A stretch of DNA of 64,000 bases from Paludibacteraceae bacterium (GTDB lineage: Bacteria; Bacteroidota; Bacteroidia; Bacteroidales; Paludibacteraceae), in the NCBI GenBank assembly GCA_017430235.1, contig JAFRNH010000058.1, forward strand, positions 1 through 64,000. Reading direction: 5' to 3'. A program made the translations under genes and the position numbers. The notes beneath the pieces are model-generated. The model saw only the letters and a program-made list of their open reading frames with translations, was not told where the DNA came from and ran no database searches. This document shows, in pieces, positions 36,843-46,252 of this stretch. Each line of letters begins with the position of its first letter. Position 1 is the first letter of the stretch.

Positions 36843-38969
36843 TTATTCAATCACACCACAACGTCTCAACAAAGGCTCCACCGTCGGTTCATGTCCGCTG
36901 AAACGTTTATATAGCTTCATAGGATGTTCACTTCCTCCTTTTTCCAAGACCTCCTTACGGAAACGAGCAGCTGTCTCCTGATTGAAGATTCCCTCCTTTT
37001 TGAAAACGTCAAAGGCATCCGCATCCAACACTTCCGCCCATTTATAGCTATAATATCCAGCAGAATAGCCTCCAGAGAAGATATGGTTGAACTGAGCACT
37101 CATCAAGGTTCCATCCACCGATGGAAGTGTCTGTGCCTCTTTCCATGCTTCTCGTTCGAATGCCATTACATCACCGTCAAAAGGCTTCTCGATTGTGTGC
37201 CATGCCATATCCAATAGTCCGAAGCTCACTTGGCGCAATGTAGCATATCCCGTATTAAAGTTAGCCGAACGGCGTATGCGTTCTATCAACTCTGCAGGTA
37301 TCGGCTCTCCTGTCTGATAATGAACGGCAAAACCATCCAAATATTCTTTTTCAAACGCCCAATTTTCCATCATCTGAGATGGCAACTCCACAAAATCACG
37401 ATATACATTCGTACCTGCCAAACTTGAATAGGTGGTATTAGCTACCATGCCATGGATGGAATGTCCAAACTCATGAATGAATGTGGTTAACTCATCGAAA
37501 GTGAGCAAGGAAGGCGTAGAATCCGTCGGACGCGTGAAATTAGTTACAATAGAGATATGCGGACGAATATTCTCACCCTTCTCATTGATATGTTGACAAA
37601 GGTACTCCGTCATCCACGCGCCCCCTCTCTTACCAGGACGAGGGAAGAAATCGGCGTAGAAGACTGCCAAAAACGAGCCATCCTTGTCATATACCTCATA
37701 AGCATCTACCTCAGGATGATAGACAGGAATCTGAGGGTTCTTCTTAAAGGTCAAGCCATACATCTTCGTAGCCAAACCAAACACACCCTTCTTTACCTTT
37801 TCCAACTCAAAATACGGACGTAACAATTCGTCGTTGACACTATATTTTTCATCCTTCAATTTCTCCGAATAGTACGACCAATCCCATGGCATAATGGTGA
37901 AATCTGCGCCATGAGCATTCGCATATTGCTGCACCTCATCAATCTCTTTCTTTGATGTAGGTTTAAAGGCAACTACCAGATCATTCAATAAACGGTAGAC
38001 ATTCTCCTTATTCTCTGCCATGCGATCCTTCAACTCATACTCAGCATAATTCTTATAACCTAATAATTGAGCCAACTCCAAACGACAATTGACCAACTCC
38101 TTCACAACCGGACGGTTATCATAATCGCCACCCACAGCTTTCGTATTGTAAGCCATATAAAGTTGCTGACGCAGATTACGATTGTCTGCATATTTCATGA
38201 ATGGCACATAACTAGGGGCTGTCAGGTCGAAACACCAACCCTCCACCTCTTTTTGTTTCGCACGTTCTTTCGCAGCATCTATGATCATAGCAGGAAGACC
38301 AGCCAATTGTGCAGAATCCGTTATCACCATCTTATATTGGTTGGTAGCATTCAACACGTTTTGTCCGTATTGCAACTCTAACAACGAGAGTTTCTGACTC
38401 AATTCACGATAACGATCACGAGCCTCACCTTCCAAATTGGCACCATGATCCACAAAGGAATCATATGTATTTTTTAGTAATGTCTTTTGTTCTTCCGTTA
38501 AGGTAAGAGAATCTCTGCGATCATAAACATATTTCACGCGTTTAAACAAAGCTTCATTCAAAGAGACATTATTATTGTGTTCTGTCTCTTCTGGCGAAAT
38601 CTCATTCGCAATGCTATCCATTTCGTCGCAAGTCTCCGCACTCAACAGATTATAAAAAGCATACTGCACACGAGAAAGAAACTCGCCAGATCGTTCCAAT
38701 GCCACGATTGTATTCTCAAACGTAGGAGTTTCCTGATTATTAACAATCGCATCAATCTCAGCATCATGTCTTTTTATACCTTCACGCATGGCAGGAAGAT
38801 AATCAGACAATTTTATTTTATCAAAAGGGATTGTTGCATACGGAGTGTTATACTCCTGAAAAAACACATTATTATTTTCCATATTTTTATTATTATCACA
38901 AGAAGTAGCAATTAAAGCGCCACACAGCATCGCGCAGCACAATAATTTAGGGTTCGATAGTATAGTCAT
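36843..38969 (-). CDS. dcp: M3-family peptidyl-dipeptidase (Dcp-like) lipoprotein
   Basis: A 708-residue zinc peptidase. The catalytic motif FIHEFGHSIHGM lies near residue 490, with the downstream glutamate in VELPSQMMENW. The N-terminus (LLCCAMLCGALIATSCDNN) reads as a lipoprotein signal with a Cys after ATS, so it probably acts in the periplasm on dipeptides from peptide ends, unlike cytosolic E. coli Dcp. Its start overlaps the end of the upstream YihY-like gene by 23 bases, suggesting coupled translation. Confidence 0.92.
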   Translation of the reverse strand: MTILSNPKLLCCAMLCGALIATSCDNNKNMENNNVFFQEYNTPYATIPFDKIKLSDYLPAMREGIKRHDAEIDAIVNNQETPTFENTIVALERSGEFLSRVQYAFYNLLSAETCDEMDSIANEISPEETEHNNNVSLNEALFKRVKYVYDRRDSLTLTEEQKTLLKNTYDSFVDHGANLEGEARDRYRELSQKLSLLELQYGQNVLNATNQYKMVITDSAQLAGLPAMIIDAAKERAKQKEVEGWCFDLTAPSYVPFMKYADNRNLRQQLYMAYNTKAVGGDYDNRPVVKELVNCRLELAQLLGYKNYAEYELKDRMAENKENVYRLLNDLVVAFKPTSKKEIDEVQQYANAHGADFTIMPWDWSYYSEKLKDEKYSVNDELLRPYFELEKVKKGVFGLATKMYGLTFKKNPQIPVYHPEVDAYEVYDKDGSFLAVFYADFFPRPGKRGGAWMTEYLCQHINEKGENIRPHISIVTNFTRPTDSTPSLLTFDELTTFIHEFGHSIHGMVANTTYSSLAGTNVYRDFVELPSQMMENWAFEKEYLDGFAVHYQTGEPIPAELIERIRRSANFNTGYATLRQVSFGLLDMAWHTIEKPFDGDVMAFEREAWKEAQTLPSVDGTLMSAQFNHIFSGGYSAGYYSYKWAEVLDADAFDVFKKEGIFNQETAARFRKEVLEKGGSEHPMKLYKRFSGHEPTVEPLLRRCGVIE

Positions 38970-40287
38970 GTTCCAAGTATTTTATTAATCGATCGTCTGT
39001 CTTGAGCATATTTTTACGAATGGAATCCACAAACTCCCACAGATACTCATACTCTGAATTGATATGAAGCTTAAATCTGTCATCTGAGGTACCCTCTCCA
39101 TCCAATTTCAAATAGAACTTTGAAATCGACAGTTCGGAAAGATCATCCTTAGGTCTATAACCAACCAATTCATCATTAACAGACAACACTTTATCCAATA
39201 TACCGGCACGACATAGTTTATCCACACAAAGTTTAGCCATACGATATGGCATTTTTTCTGCAATTTCAACCAGCGTGATATACTCCTTTCCTTTGTTCCA
39301 CTTCTCCACGCACATCTTTGTCACCACCAATGCAGCAAATTCATAATACTTATGACTCATCTTCTTCACATCCTCCGCATGTTCAAATCGACGAAGGCAC
39401 TGAGTGGTAAAGACGAAAGAGCAGCCCACCAACACCAGCACCCAAGAGAACTGAATGAAGAGCAAAAAGAACGGAATAGCAGCCAAAGCGCCATACACAG
39501 CATTATAGGTGGTCATCCAAGACTGAACGTGAAAATAGAGGAATTTGAACAGATAAAAGGCTCCACCAAAAAGCAGTCCCGCCACAGCCGCATAACGAAA
39601 TTTCACCTGAGTATTAGGCACAAACCAATAGAGCAAAGTAAACGTCAACCACGTCACAATCATTGGCATGAAAAACAGCAACAACTTCAGGGAAGGAGTG
39701 ATCAGTATAGAGTCTTGAAAATATTGAATAGCATATTTAAAATACAAAGAGATACCGCCAGTAATAAGAATTAGGATAGGCACAAAGAATACGATAGCAA
39801 TATAATTGGGAATTCTATATTTCCAAGGGCGTCTTATCTCTATGGCCCAAATATCATTGAAGACACGTTCTATTTGGTTAAACATACGGAAAACGGACCA
39901 TAGCAACATGGCAATACCAGCACCCACCAAGGCACCTCCCTTCGCTTGTCCCAGATAATTATCCGCATATTTGAAAATTGTCATCACAATATCAGCATGA
40001 GTTTGGAAACGAGTGACCAACAAAGACTGAACATAAGAATCAAAGCCAAAGCCTCTGGATATGGCCAAGATGAAAGCCATGATAGGAACAATGGCAAAAG
40101 CTGAATAATAGGTCAATGCCGCCGCTCTAACATGAATTCTCTTCTCTATAAAATATTTAGAGATCAATCTTATCAGACGAAACAGGTACCAGATGGGACG
40201 CATCAACATAGAGTCGTTCTCATACTCAACCGACTCAGACTCCATTGCGCCCTTGAACCAATTAATAAAGTTTGTTATGGACCTCAT
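38947..40287 (-). CDS. YihY/BrkB family membrane protein
   Basis: A 446-residue inner-membrane protein. The family core (about residues 45-320) has six helices with the conserved start RAAALTYYSAFAIVPIMAFILAI and the segment GALVGAGIAMLLWSVFRMFNQIERVFNDIW. A C-terminal cytoplasmic part of about 130 residues resembles a winged-helix domain (TLVEIAEKMPYRMAKLCVDKLCRAG). Members were once called RNase BN; that activity is now assigned elsewhere, and the role is unknown, possibly in envelope integrity. Confidence 0.9.
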   Translation of the reverse strand: MRSITNFINWFKGAMESESVEYENDSMLMRPIWYLFRLIRLISKYFIEKRIHVRAAALTYYSAFAIVPIMAFILAISRGFGFDSYVQSLLVTRFQTHADIVMTIFKYADNYLGQAKGGALVGAGIAMLLWSVFRMFNQIERVFNDIWAIEIRRPWKYRIPNYIAIVFFVPILILITGGISLYFKYAIQYFQDSILITPSLKLLLFFMPMIVTWLTFTLLYWFVPNTQVKFRYAAVAGLLFGGAFYLFKFLYFHVQSWMTTYNAVYGALAAIPFFLLFIQFSWVLVLVGCSFVFTTQCLRRFEHAEDVKKMSHKYYEFAALVVTKMCVEKWNKGKEYITLVEIAEKMPYRMAKLCVDKLCRAGILDKVLSVNDELVGYRPKDDLSELSISKFYLKLDGEGTSDDRFKLHINSEYEYLWEFVDSIRKNMLKTDDRLIKYLEHDYTIEP

Positions 40288-40384
40288 ATAAATCTTCTGA
40301 TAAATTCAATAAACAATGTCACCCAAAGATTAAAATCACCTATTCATATTAGGAATAAAATCACCTCTATACAAATCCGAAAAA

Positions 40385-40738
40385 AGATAGTAGGTGTATA
40401 AGCCGAGTTCTGTCATCTTAAAAAAGACGGTTTGTCATTTATCTAGGACTTATGTCACCATAAGCCTCAAGCAATCTACCCCCCGACATCGAACGAGCAG
40501 CCCTACATACGTCGGTATATTTGATCTTACAACCCATGACACGCACAGCAATTAGTATCACTACCAACTCTGGTGAGCTCTTACCTCACCTTCTCACCCT
40601 TACCAACCGAAGTTGGCGGTTATTTTCTTCTGCGTTCGTTCACTCTCGCGAGCGACTTCCCGTTAGGAAGCATGGCGCTCTATGTTGCCCGGACTTTCCT
40701 CTGACACAAAGTGCCAGCGACAAACCCACCTACTATCT
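40385..40738 (-). ncRNA. rnpB: RNase P RNA (bacterial class A)
   Basis: The catalytic RNA that matures tRNA 5' ends. On the minus strand the conserved 5' core GAGGAAAGTCCGGGCAACAT and the 3' element ACAGAACTCGGCTTAT are both present. The ends pair perfectly: AGATAGTAGGTG (40738-40727) with CACCTACTATCT (40396-40385), giving the P1 helix and fixing the ends to within a few bases. A U-rich run follows the 3' end. Length about 354 bases is normal. Confidence 0.95.
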
Positions 40739-40741
40739 TTG

Positions 40742-40749
40742 CAAAGATA
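40742..40749 (-). promoter_or_regulatory. -7 box for rnpB
   Basis: TATCTTTG on the minus strand, directly before the P1 helix and consistent with a transcript start near 40737. No clear -33 element. Confidence 0.55.
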
Positions 40750-40816
40750 GCAAGAATTTACGATATCCAGACCTATTTTTATGACAATTTATTTAGGATT
40801 AATGAACAAATCAACT

Positions 40817-40824
40817 TATATTTG
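40817..40824 (+). promoter_or_regulatory. -7 box for the universal-stress-like gene
   Basis: TATATTTG. It is divergent from rnpB and is followed by a leader of about 100 bases that contains three copies of the dispersed motif. Confidence 0.5.
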
Positions 40825-40830
40825 CATATA

Positions 40831-40909
40831 GGTGAGTTCTATAAAATAAATTCAAAAATCCCACGAAATGAATTTATAAAAACCGCCTATGGTGAGTTCT
40901 AACAAATTC
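40831..40909. repeat. Three copies of a dispersed 17-18 base motif in a leader
   Basis: GGTGAGTTCTATAAAATAAATTC at 40831-40853 (split by inserted bases), the inverted form GAATTTATAAAAACCGCC at 40870-40887, and GGTGAGTTCTAACAAATTC at 40891-40909. The same motif occurs at 8490-8507, 9024-9041, 30482-30499 and 36045-36061, always outside genes. The arrangement could fold as hairpins in the RNA. Confidence 0.6.
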
Positions 40910-40927
40910 ATTGCAAACAAAACAATA

Positions 40928-41731
40928 ATGGCAGAAGAGACAATAACAAAAGAACAAATATATGTAGTAACTACCCCTGATCATTTCCCTGAAAAGGGTT
41001 TTGATTTGGCTTCGCTGATTGCCAATGCGCATGAGAAAAATGTTTGCTTCTTGTATATAACAAAGGGAAAAAGCGACATAGAGATGGCGAATAGCACCCT
41101 CTCTTCATGGTGTACCCAATATCAAGACAAACTCAAATGCAGTGCGACCTATCATATATTGGAAGACGATGATGACTTCACCGATTTCATGGAACGAAAT
41201 GAAGCAGCTGCCGTCGTTTTCGAATTGAGTGAAAAAGGGGTTAACAAGGAGTGTAAAAACGCATTAAATCTATGCAGACAACTACGGATTCCTTACTATT
41301 TCATAAAAAGCAATCAGACCCCTAGTTTCAAAAGAGTATTGGTTCCCATCGGTTTTCTTGTCGAAGAGAAAGAAAAAGGAGTGTTCTGTAGCGGCATGGG
41401 AAGAATATACCACTCAGAAATCCTATTGATGACAGCCAAAGACTATGGTTCGAGAGCAAAACAAAACACAGAGGAGATTCAAGCACTGATGGACAAACAA
41501 TCACTTCCCTACCAATTCATCACAGCTGAAAAAGACAGTTTCAAGGTTGAATTAGAAGCGATGAAAAAAGTAGAAGAGTTGAACGCGAGTCTCCTTATGA
41601 TCTCAGCCTCTCGCGACTACGGTATGGATGATATCATATTTGGACCTAAAGAACAGAAGGTAATAACCAAATGTACGATTCCTGTCATGGTAATCAATCC
41701 AAGGAAAGATTTATATGCATTATGCACCTAA
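40928..41731 (+). CDS. Universal stress protein-like (UspA fold) protein
   Basis: A 267-residue protein built from two weakly similar halves, as in tandem Usp proteins. The second half holds FKRVLVPIGFLVEEKEKGVFC and the closing ASLLMISASRDYGMDDIIFGPKEQKVITKCTIPVMVINPR, which fits the end of a UspA fold; the ATP-binding glycines are only partly kept. I start at ATG 40928 (AEETITKEQIYVVTTPDHF); the frame extends 13 codons upstream into the motif repeats. Function unknown. Confidence 0.7.
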   Translation: MAEETITKEQIYVVTTPDHFPEKGFDLASLIANAHEKNVCFLYITKGKSDIEMANSTLSSWCTQYQDKLKCSATYHILEDDDDFTDFMERNEAAAVVFELSEKGVNKECKNALNLCRQLRIPYYFIKSNQTPSFKRVLVPIGFLVEEKEKGVFCSGMGRIYHSEILLMTAKDYGSRAKQNTEEIQALMDKQSLPYQFITAEKDSFKVELEAMKKVEELNASLLMISASRDYGMDDIIFGPKEQKVITKCTIPVMVINPRKDLYALCT

Positions 41732-42021
41732 CATCACCCTGATTTTTCACACTATTTTTTCATTTTTGGCGATGCCAAAAGACAAAAACTAGAATCAATA
41801 AACGCAAAAGAATGTTCAATAACATAAAATAACTAACAAAAACACGGCTATAGAGATGTCCCCACACGCCACTTCGTCGATACATTTGAGAGGTTAATCG
41901 TTGCAATTTGCTCAACCGTACCCAAATGTCGCAAGACTGGGAAAAACGACGATTTTTTGGCATAGGATTTGGACTATTTTTAGCAAATAAACGGATGTCG
42001 AATAGTAAAAAACTTACAGAT

Positions 42022-43425
42022 ATGAAAACGAATAAATTTTTAGCAATGTTCATTACCATGTTAGTAATGATGTGCGCAACAGCAAATGCTCAGAGAGGCG
42101 GCGGTTCAAGCAACGGAAGAGGTGGAGCTCGTACAGAGATGAGCCGTGGTCAAAACAATAGCAGTGCAACGAGAAGTTCAAGTTCTGTTCGTCAATCGTC
42201 TAGCAGTACCCGTCAAAGTTCTGTTAGTAGTCCAAGCAACAGTTCTTCTACTCGCAGTAGCAGCTATCGTAGTCCTGCAAGCAGCAGTCGTTCTAGTTCT
42301 TCTTACTCATCTTCAAGAAGCAGCAACATGTCTTCCAGCAGTAGAAGTTCAAACAATAGTTACTCTTCAAGCAGAAGTTCTTCTGCTCCAAGCAGTTCTT
42401 ATTCTTCTACAAGAAGCAGTAACACGTCTTCTTCAAGACAACAAGCAACTCCTACTCAAAGCTCTTCAAGAAGTGGTAGCATGAATAGCAGAGGATCTGT
42501 AAACAACTCAAACACAAGAAGTTCCAACAGCTCTACTACAAGAAGTTCTAGCAACCTAGGCACGAGAAGTTCTAACAACTCAACGACAAGAAGTTCTGCT
42601 TCACCATCAAGAAGTACTAACACAAGAAGTTCACAATCAACTTCTACAACCAGAAGCAGCAGCAACGTTCGTTCTAGTGCACCAAGCGGAGATAGAGGTG
42701 GCAATAAGAGCACAACTACAATAAGACCAAAATCTTCTGTAGTACCAGGTCCAACTCCTGCTCACAAAAATGAAGGTTCTTTCCGTACTCGTACAGCTCC
42801 TCGTCCTCACGATTATGCTACATTGCACCCAGTAGGACACATCGGTCACCCACATGTTGTGAACGGTCACACCTACTACGATAGAATCCACGCACACGCT
42901 CATCACTTCGAGCACGGACACAACCGTTACTATGTGCACAGTGGACACTTCTATCACTGGCATCCAACACTTGGATATGAGTTAGTCGCTCGTCCTCTTG
43001 GATTGTTCTTCCACACTCTTCCTTTCACTTGTGTAAAGGTATATGTGAATTCAACTCCATATTGGTATAGCGACGGTGTATGGTTCGGTGTTCAAAGAGG
43101 TGGATATGTAATCATCAACAGACCTTTGGCTGCAAATACAGAGATCTTTATTCAAACTCTTCCATTCGCTTGCCAAAAAGTTGTGATCAAAAACACCACA
43201 TACTACTCAGGAGAAAACAACTTGTTCTTGCCAGTAAAAGGTGGTTACATCTTGGTTGACAACGCTGAAAGCTATGATGAAGTAGATGTAACAAACTTCG
43301 TTCAAGAGTTGCCTGCAGGTAGCAAACGTGTTATCGTAGATGGTAGATTATATTGGTTCGGTGCTGACACTTGGTTCGAGCCTGTCAACGGAGGATACGT
43401 AATCATAAATGAACCATATAAATAA
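42022..43425 (+). CDS. Secreted Ser/Arg-rich, His-rich protein with DUF6515-like repeats
   Basis: A 467-residue exported protein. Signal peptide MKTNKFLAMFITMLVMMCATANAQ supports the start at 42022 rather than the longer frame from 41908. Residues about 25-240 are low-complexity repeats built on Ser-Ser, TRSS and Arg. A His-rich stretch follows (about 265-312, some 15 histidines, including HAHAHHFEHGH). The C-terminal 150 residues hold three repeats of the pattern LP-x4-V-x-V-x3-YW ... GGYVIIN, resembling DUF6515. It is likely periplasmic or surface-bound and may bind metal or polyanion; that is inference. It is followed after 13 bases by tex. Confidence 0.8.
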   Translation: MKTNKFLAMFITMLVMMCATANAQRGGGSSNGRGGARTEMSRGQNNSSATRSSSSVRQSSSSTRQSSVSSPSNSSSTRSSSYRSPASSSRSSSSYSSSRSSNMSSSSRSSNNSYSSSRSSSAPSSSYSSTRSSNTSSSRQQATPTQSSSRSGSMNSRGSVNNSNTRSSNSSTTRSSSNLGTRSSNNSTTRSSASPSRSTNTRSSQSTSTTRSSSNVRSSAPSGDRGGNKSTTTIRPKSSVVPGPTPAHKNEGSFRTRTAPRPHDYATLHPVGHIGHPHVVNGHTYYDRIHAHAHHFEHGHNRYYVHSGHFYHWHPTLGYELVARPLGLFFHTLPFTCVKVYVNSTPYWYSDGVWFGVQRGGYVIINRPLAANTEIFIQTLPFACQKVVIKNTTYYSGENNLFLPVKGGYILVDNAESYDEVDVTNFVQELPAGSKRVIVDGRLYWFGADTWFEPVNGGYVIINEPYK

Positions 43426-43438
43426 TTAAACATACGTT

Positions 43439-45556
43439 ATGTTATTCAATGCTGTAATAGCTAAGAATCTAAATCTCAGAGAGCAACAAGTGGCTAACAC
43501 CCTCAGGTTGCTCTCTGATGGTGCTACAATACCCTTCATCAGTCGATACAGAAAAGAGATGACTGGCGAACTGAATGAAGTGGAAATACAAGAAATTCAG
43601 ATTCAGTTTGAGAAACTAACCGAATTAGAGAAAAGAAAAGAAGCCATTCTCAAAAGCATTGAGGAACAAGGCAAACTGACCCCTGAGTTAAAGAAACGAA
43701 TTCAAGAGTGTCAGTCACTCACAGAAGTGGAAGACATCTACCTTCCTTACAAACCCAAAAGACGTACTCGTGCGGAGATCGCTCGCGAAAAGGGATTAGA
43801 GCCATTAGCAAAGATCCTGATGCGACAGGAAGAACGCGACCCTGAGAACAGAGCCTTAGGCTTCGTTAAAGGGGATGTGAACACCGTCGAAGAAGCGCTT
43901 CAAGGTGCCAAAGATATTATTGCTGAATGGGTGAATGAAAACGAACAGACTCGCGACCGCGTTCGCAAGTGTTTTCAACACGAGGCTCAGATATCCTCCA
44001 AACTTGTCAAAGGGAAAGAGAAAGAGGCGGAGAAATATCAGAACTATTTTGATACGGAAGAGCCCTTACGCCGTTGCACCTCCCATCGTCTTCTAGCTAT
44101 GCGTAGAGGCGAAAAAGAGGGATTCCTTCGAATCAACATCGCACCTGACGAAGAGAACGCTTTAGAACGCATCAAACGTCAATATGTGAAAGGGCACACA
44201 CTCTCCTCTCAATTAGTGGAGGAGGCCATAGAAGATGCCTACAAACGCTTGCTGAAGCCTTCCATTGAGACAGAATTTGCCAATTCAAGCAAAGAAAAAG
44301 CGGACGAGGAGGCCATCAAAGTGTTCGCTGAGAATCTACGACAATTACTACTTGCTTCTCCATTAGGAGAAAAAAGAGTCTTGTCTATCGACCCCGGTTA
44401 TCGCACAGGTTGCAAAGTGGTTTGCCTCGATGCACAAGGCAACCTGCTTCACAATGAGACCATCTACCCTCACCCACCTCAAAACGAGTATGCTCAATCC
44501 ATGAGCAAAATCGCCAAACTGGTGGAAGCCTACAAAGTGGAGGCCATTGCCATTGGTAACGGAACGGCAGGAAGAGAAACAGAACAGTTTATTCAGAGCA
44601 TAAAATTCGACCACCCTGTTCAGGTCTTCGTGGTGAGCGAAAGCGGAGCCTCCGTCTATTCTGCATCTGCCATTGCCCGTGAAGAGTTTCCCGACTACGA
44701 TGTAACCGTACGTGGAGCTGTTTCTATCGGACGAAGACTGATGGATCCTTTGGCTGAACTAGTTAAGATCGATCCGAAATCCATTGGTGTGGGACAATAT
44801 CAGCACGACGTGGACCAAACAAAACTGAAGAAGTCGCTAGACCAAACCGTCATCAATAGCGTTAACCAAGTTGGCGTCAACCTCAATACGGCAAGCAAAC
44901 ATCTTTTGACTTACATCTCCGGACTGGGACCACAATTGGCTCAAAACATTGTTGAGTACCGAGCTGAAAATGGAGCATTCAAAAGTCGTGATGAATTAAA
45001 GAAAGTGCCACGTCTTGGAAGCAAAGCTTACGAACAATGTGCAGGGTTCTTACGAATCACTGATGCAGAAAATCCATTAGACAATACAGCAGTCCACCCA
45101 GAGAGCTATGGAATCGTCAAAAAGATGGCGAATAACCTTCACTGCACAGTCAGCGAGCTACTTCGCAACAAAGAAATCAGAAGCCAAATAGATTTAAATC
45201 AATACATTACAGACACTATTGGACTTCCAACACTAAAAGACATCATGACAGAGTTGGAGAAGCCAGGAAGAGACTGTCGACAGACCATAAAAGTGTTTGA
45301 ATTTGACCCAACATTAAGAACCATAGAGGATGTAAAGGTGGGTGTTGAATACCCTGCCATTGTCACAAACATCACCAACTTTGGAGTCTTTGCTGATTTA
45401 GGAATTAAAGTGAACGGACTTATTCACGTCTCTCAACTATCCGACCATTTCGTCAGCAATCCTGCAGATGTAGTAAGCTTACATCAGCATATCACCGTAA
45501 AAGTATTGGATGTAGATTTAGAAAGAAAACGCATTCAGCTATCCTATGTGAAGTAG
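43439..45556 (+). CDS. tex: Tex-family transcription accessory protein
   Basis: A 705-residue RNA-binding protein, conserved in bacteria and related to eukaryotic Spt6. In order: N-terminal helical region (LLSDGATIPFISRYRKEMTG), YqgF/RNase H-like domain with SIDPGYRTGCKVVCLD near residue 320, helix-hairpin-helix segments (LLTYISGLGPQLAQNIVEYRAENG), and a C-terminal S1 domain (GVEYPAIVTNITNFGVFADL) near 640. Role: transcription elongation or termination and stress tolerance, not well defined. Confidence 0.95.
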   Translation: MLFNAVIAKNLNLREQQVANTLRLLSDGATIPFISRYRKEMTGELNEVEIQEIQIQFEKLTELEKRKEAILKSIEEQGKLTPELKKRIQECQSLTEVEDIYLPYKPKRRTRAEIAREKGLEPLAKILMRQEERDPENRALGFVKGDVNTVEEALQGAKDIIAEWVNENEQTRDRVRKCFQHEAQISSKLVKGKEKEAEKYQNYFDTEEPLRRCTSHRLLAMRRGEKEGFLRINIAPDEENALERIKRQYVKGHTLSSQLVEEAIEDAYKRLLKPSIETEFANSSKEKADEEAIKVFAENLRQLLLASPLGEKRVLSIDPGYRTGCKVVCLDAQGNLLHNETIYPHPPQNEYAQSMSKIAKLVEAYKVEAIAIGNGTAGRETEQFIQSIKFDHPVQVFVVSESGASVYSASAIAREEFPDYDVTVRGAVSIGRRLMDPLAELVKIDPKSIGVGQYQHDVDQTKLKKSLDQTVINSVNQVGVNLNTASKHLLTYISGLGPQLAQNIVEYRAENGAFKSRDELKKVPRLGSKAYEQCAGFLRITDAENPLDNTAVHPESYGIVKKMANNLHCTVSELLRNKEIRSQIDLNQYITDTIGLPTLKDIMTELEKPGRDCRQTIKVFEFDPTLRTIEDVKVGVEYPAIVTNITNFGVFADLGIKVNGLIHVSQLSDHFVSNPADVVSLHQHITVKVLDVDLERKRIQLSYVK

Positions 45557-45640
45557 CTGTATATTCTATAAATTCAGTAAACGAAATCGACAGAACGGAT
45601 GCGGGCCATCACGTTCCAATTATTAATTGGATGCTTCAAT

Positions 45641-46252
45641 TTATTTGCAAGCATTCAATCCTTGAAGTGCAGATGCGCTACTAGGTTGAATCAGCAAAGC
45701 CTGATTAAATAACAATTTGGCCTTTTCAATTTTTTTCAGATAATAACAATTCCACGCAGACAAGATCACAATGTCATAGTCAAAAGGATACAAGTTTTCT
45801 ATTCTATCAAAATAGGGAGCTGCTTTCGCATATTCGCCCACATTATAGTACATCAATCCTCTGTAATAATTGGCCTTACTGTTGTTCGGGTCTAGTTTTA
45901 TAATTGCATCATACTGAGCTGCCACCTTATCCCATGCCTTTAATTTAGCAGCAGGGAGGACATATCCGAAACGAGCCTCAATGGAAGTTGGACGCAATTG
46001 GATACTTTTAGCATAATAAAGGAGAGAATTCTTATAATCGCCATTCAAATAATAGAGCCATCCCAGTCTCAGATCAACTGCGTAAATATCTGTTTTAATG
46101 GATAACAACTCATTAATGGCATTAGCATACTGTTTCGACTCTTCGTATGCGTAACTTTTACGAAAAGCCTCCGTTCTATACTCCTGCGCCATACCAAACA
46201 TCGAGTATGACATGAGTACCGCTGTAATAATTATTTTTCTAAAAAGCTCCAT
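45641..46252 (-). CDS. Exported TPR protein, last gene of the six-gene operon
   Basis: A 203-residue protein with a signal peptide (IIITAVLMSYSMFGMAQ) and about four tetratricopeptide repeats (YANAINELLSIKTD, YKNSLLYYAKSIQLRPTS, AQYDAIIKLDPNNSKANYYRGLMYYNVGEY), so it should be periplasmic and act by protein contact. Its start lies 22 bases inside the end of the barrel gene, which points to coupled translation and a shared assembly. Confidence 0.85.
   Translation of the reverse strand: MELFRKIIITAVLMSYSMFGMAQEYRTEAFRKSYAYEESKQYANAINELLSIKTDIYAVDLRLGWLYYLNGDYKNSLLYYAKSIQLRPTSIEARFGYVLPAAKLKAWDKVAAQYDAIIKLDPNNSKANYYRGLMYYNVGEYAKAAPYFDRIENLYPFDYDIVILSAWNCYYLKKIEKAKLLFNQALLIQPSSASALQGLNACK

Noticed and set aside
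40521..40784. Rightward frame over rnpB
   Set aside because: The sequence is RNase P RNA on the other strand.
41760..42059. Leftward frame of 99 residues in the gap before the Ser/Arg-rich protein
   Set aside because: It overlaps the signal-peptide region of the real gene, has no promoter and no recognisable sequence; hydrophobicity comes from AT-rich codons.
42146..42484. Repetitive sequence that could suggest a CRISPR array or an overlapping Val/Leu-rich gene
   Set aside because: The repeats are in-frame Ser/Arg codons of irregular spacing without spacers; the other frames are by-products.
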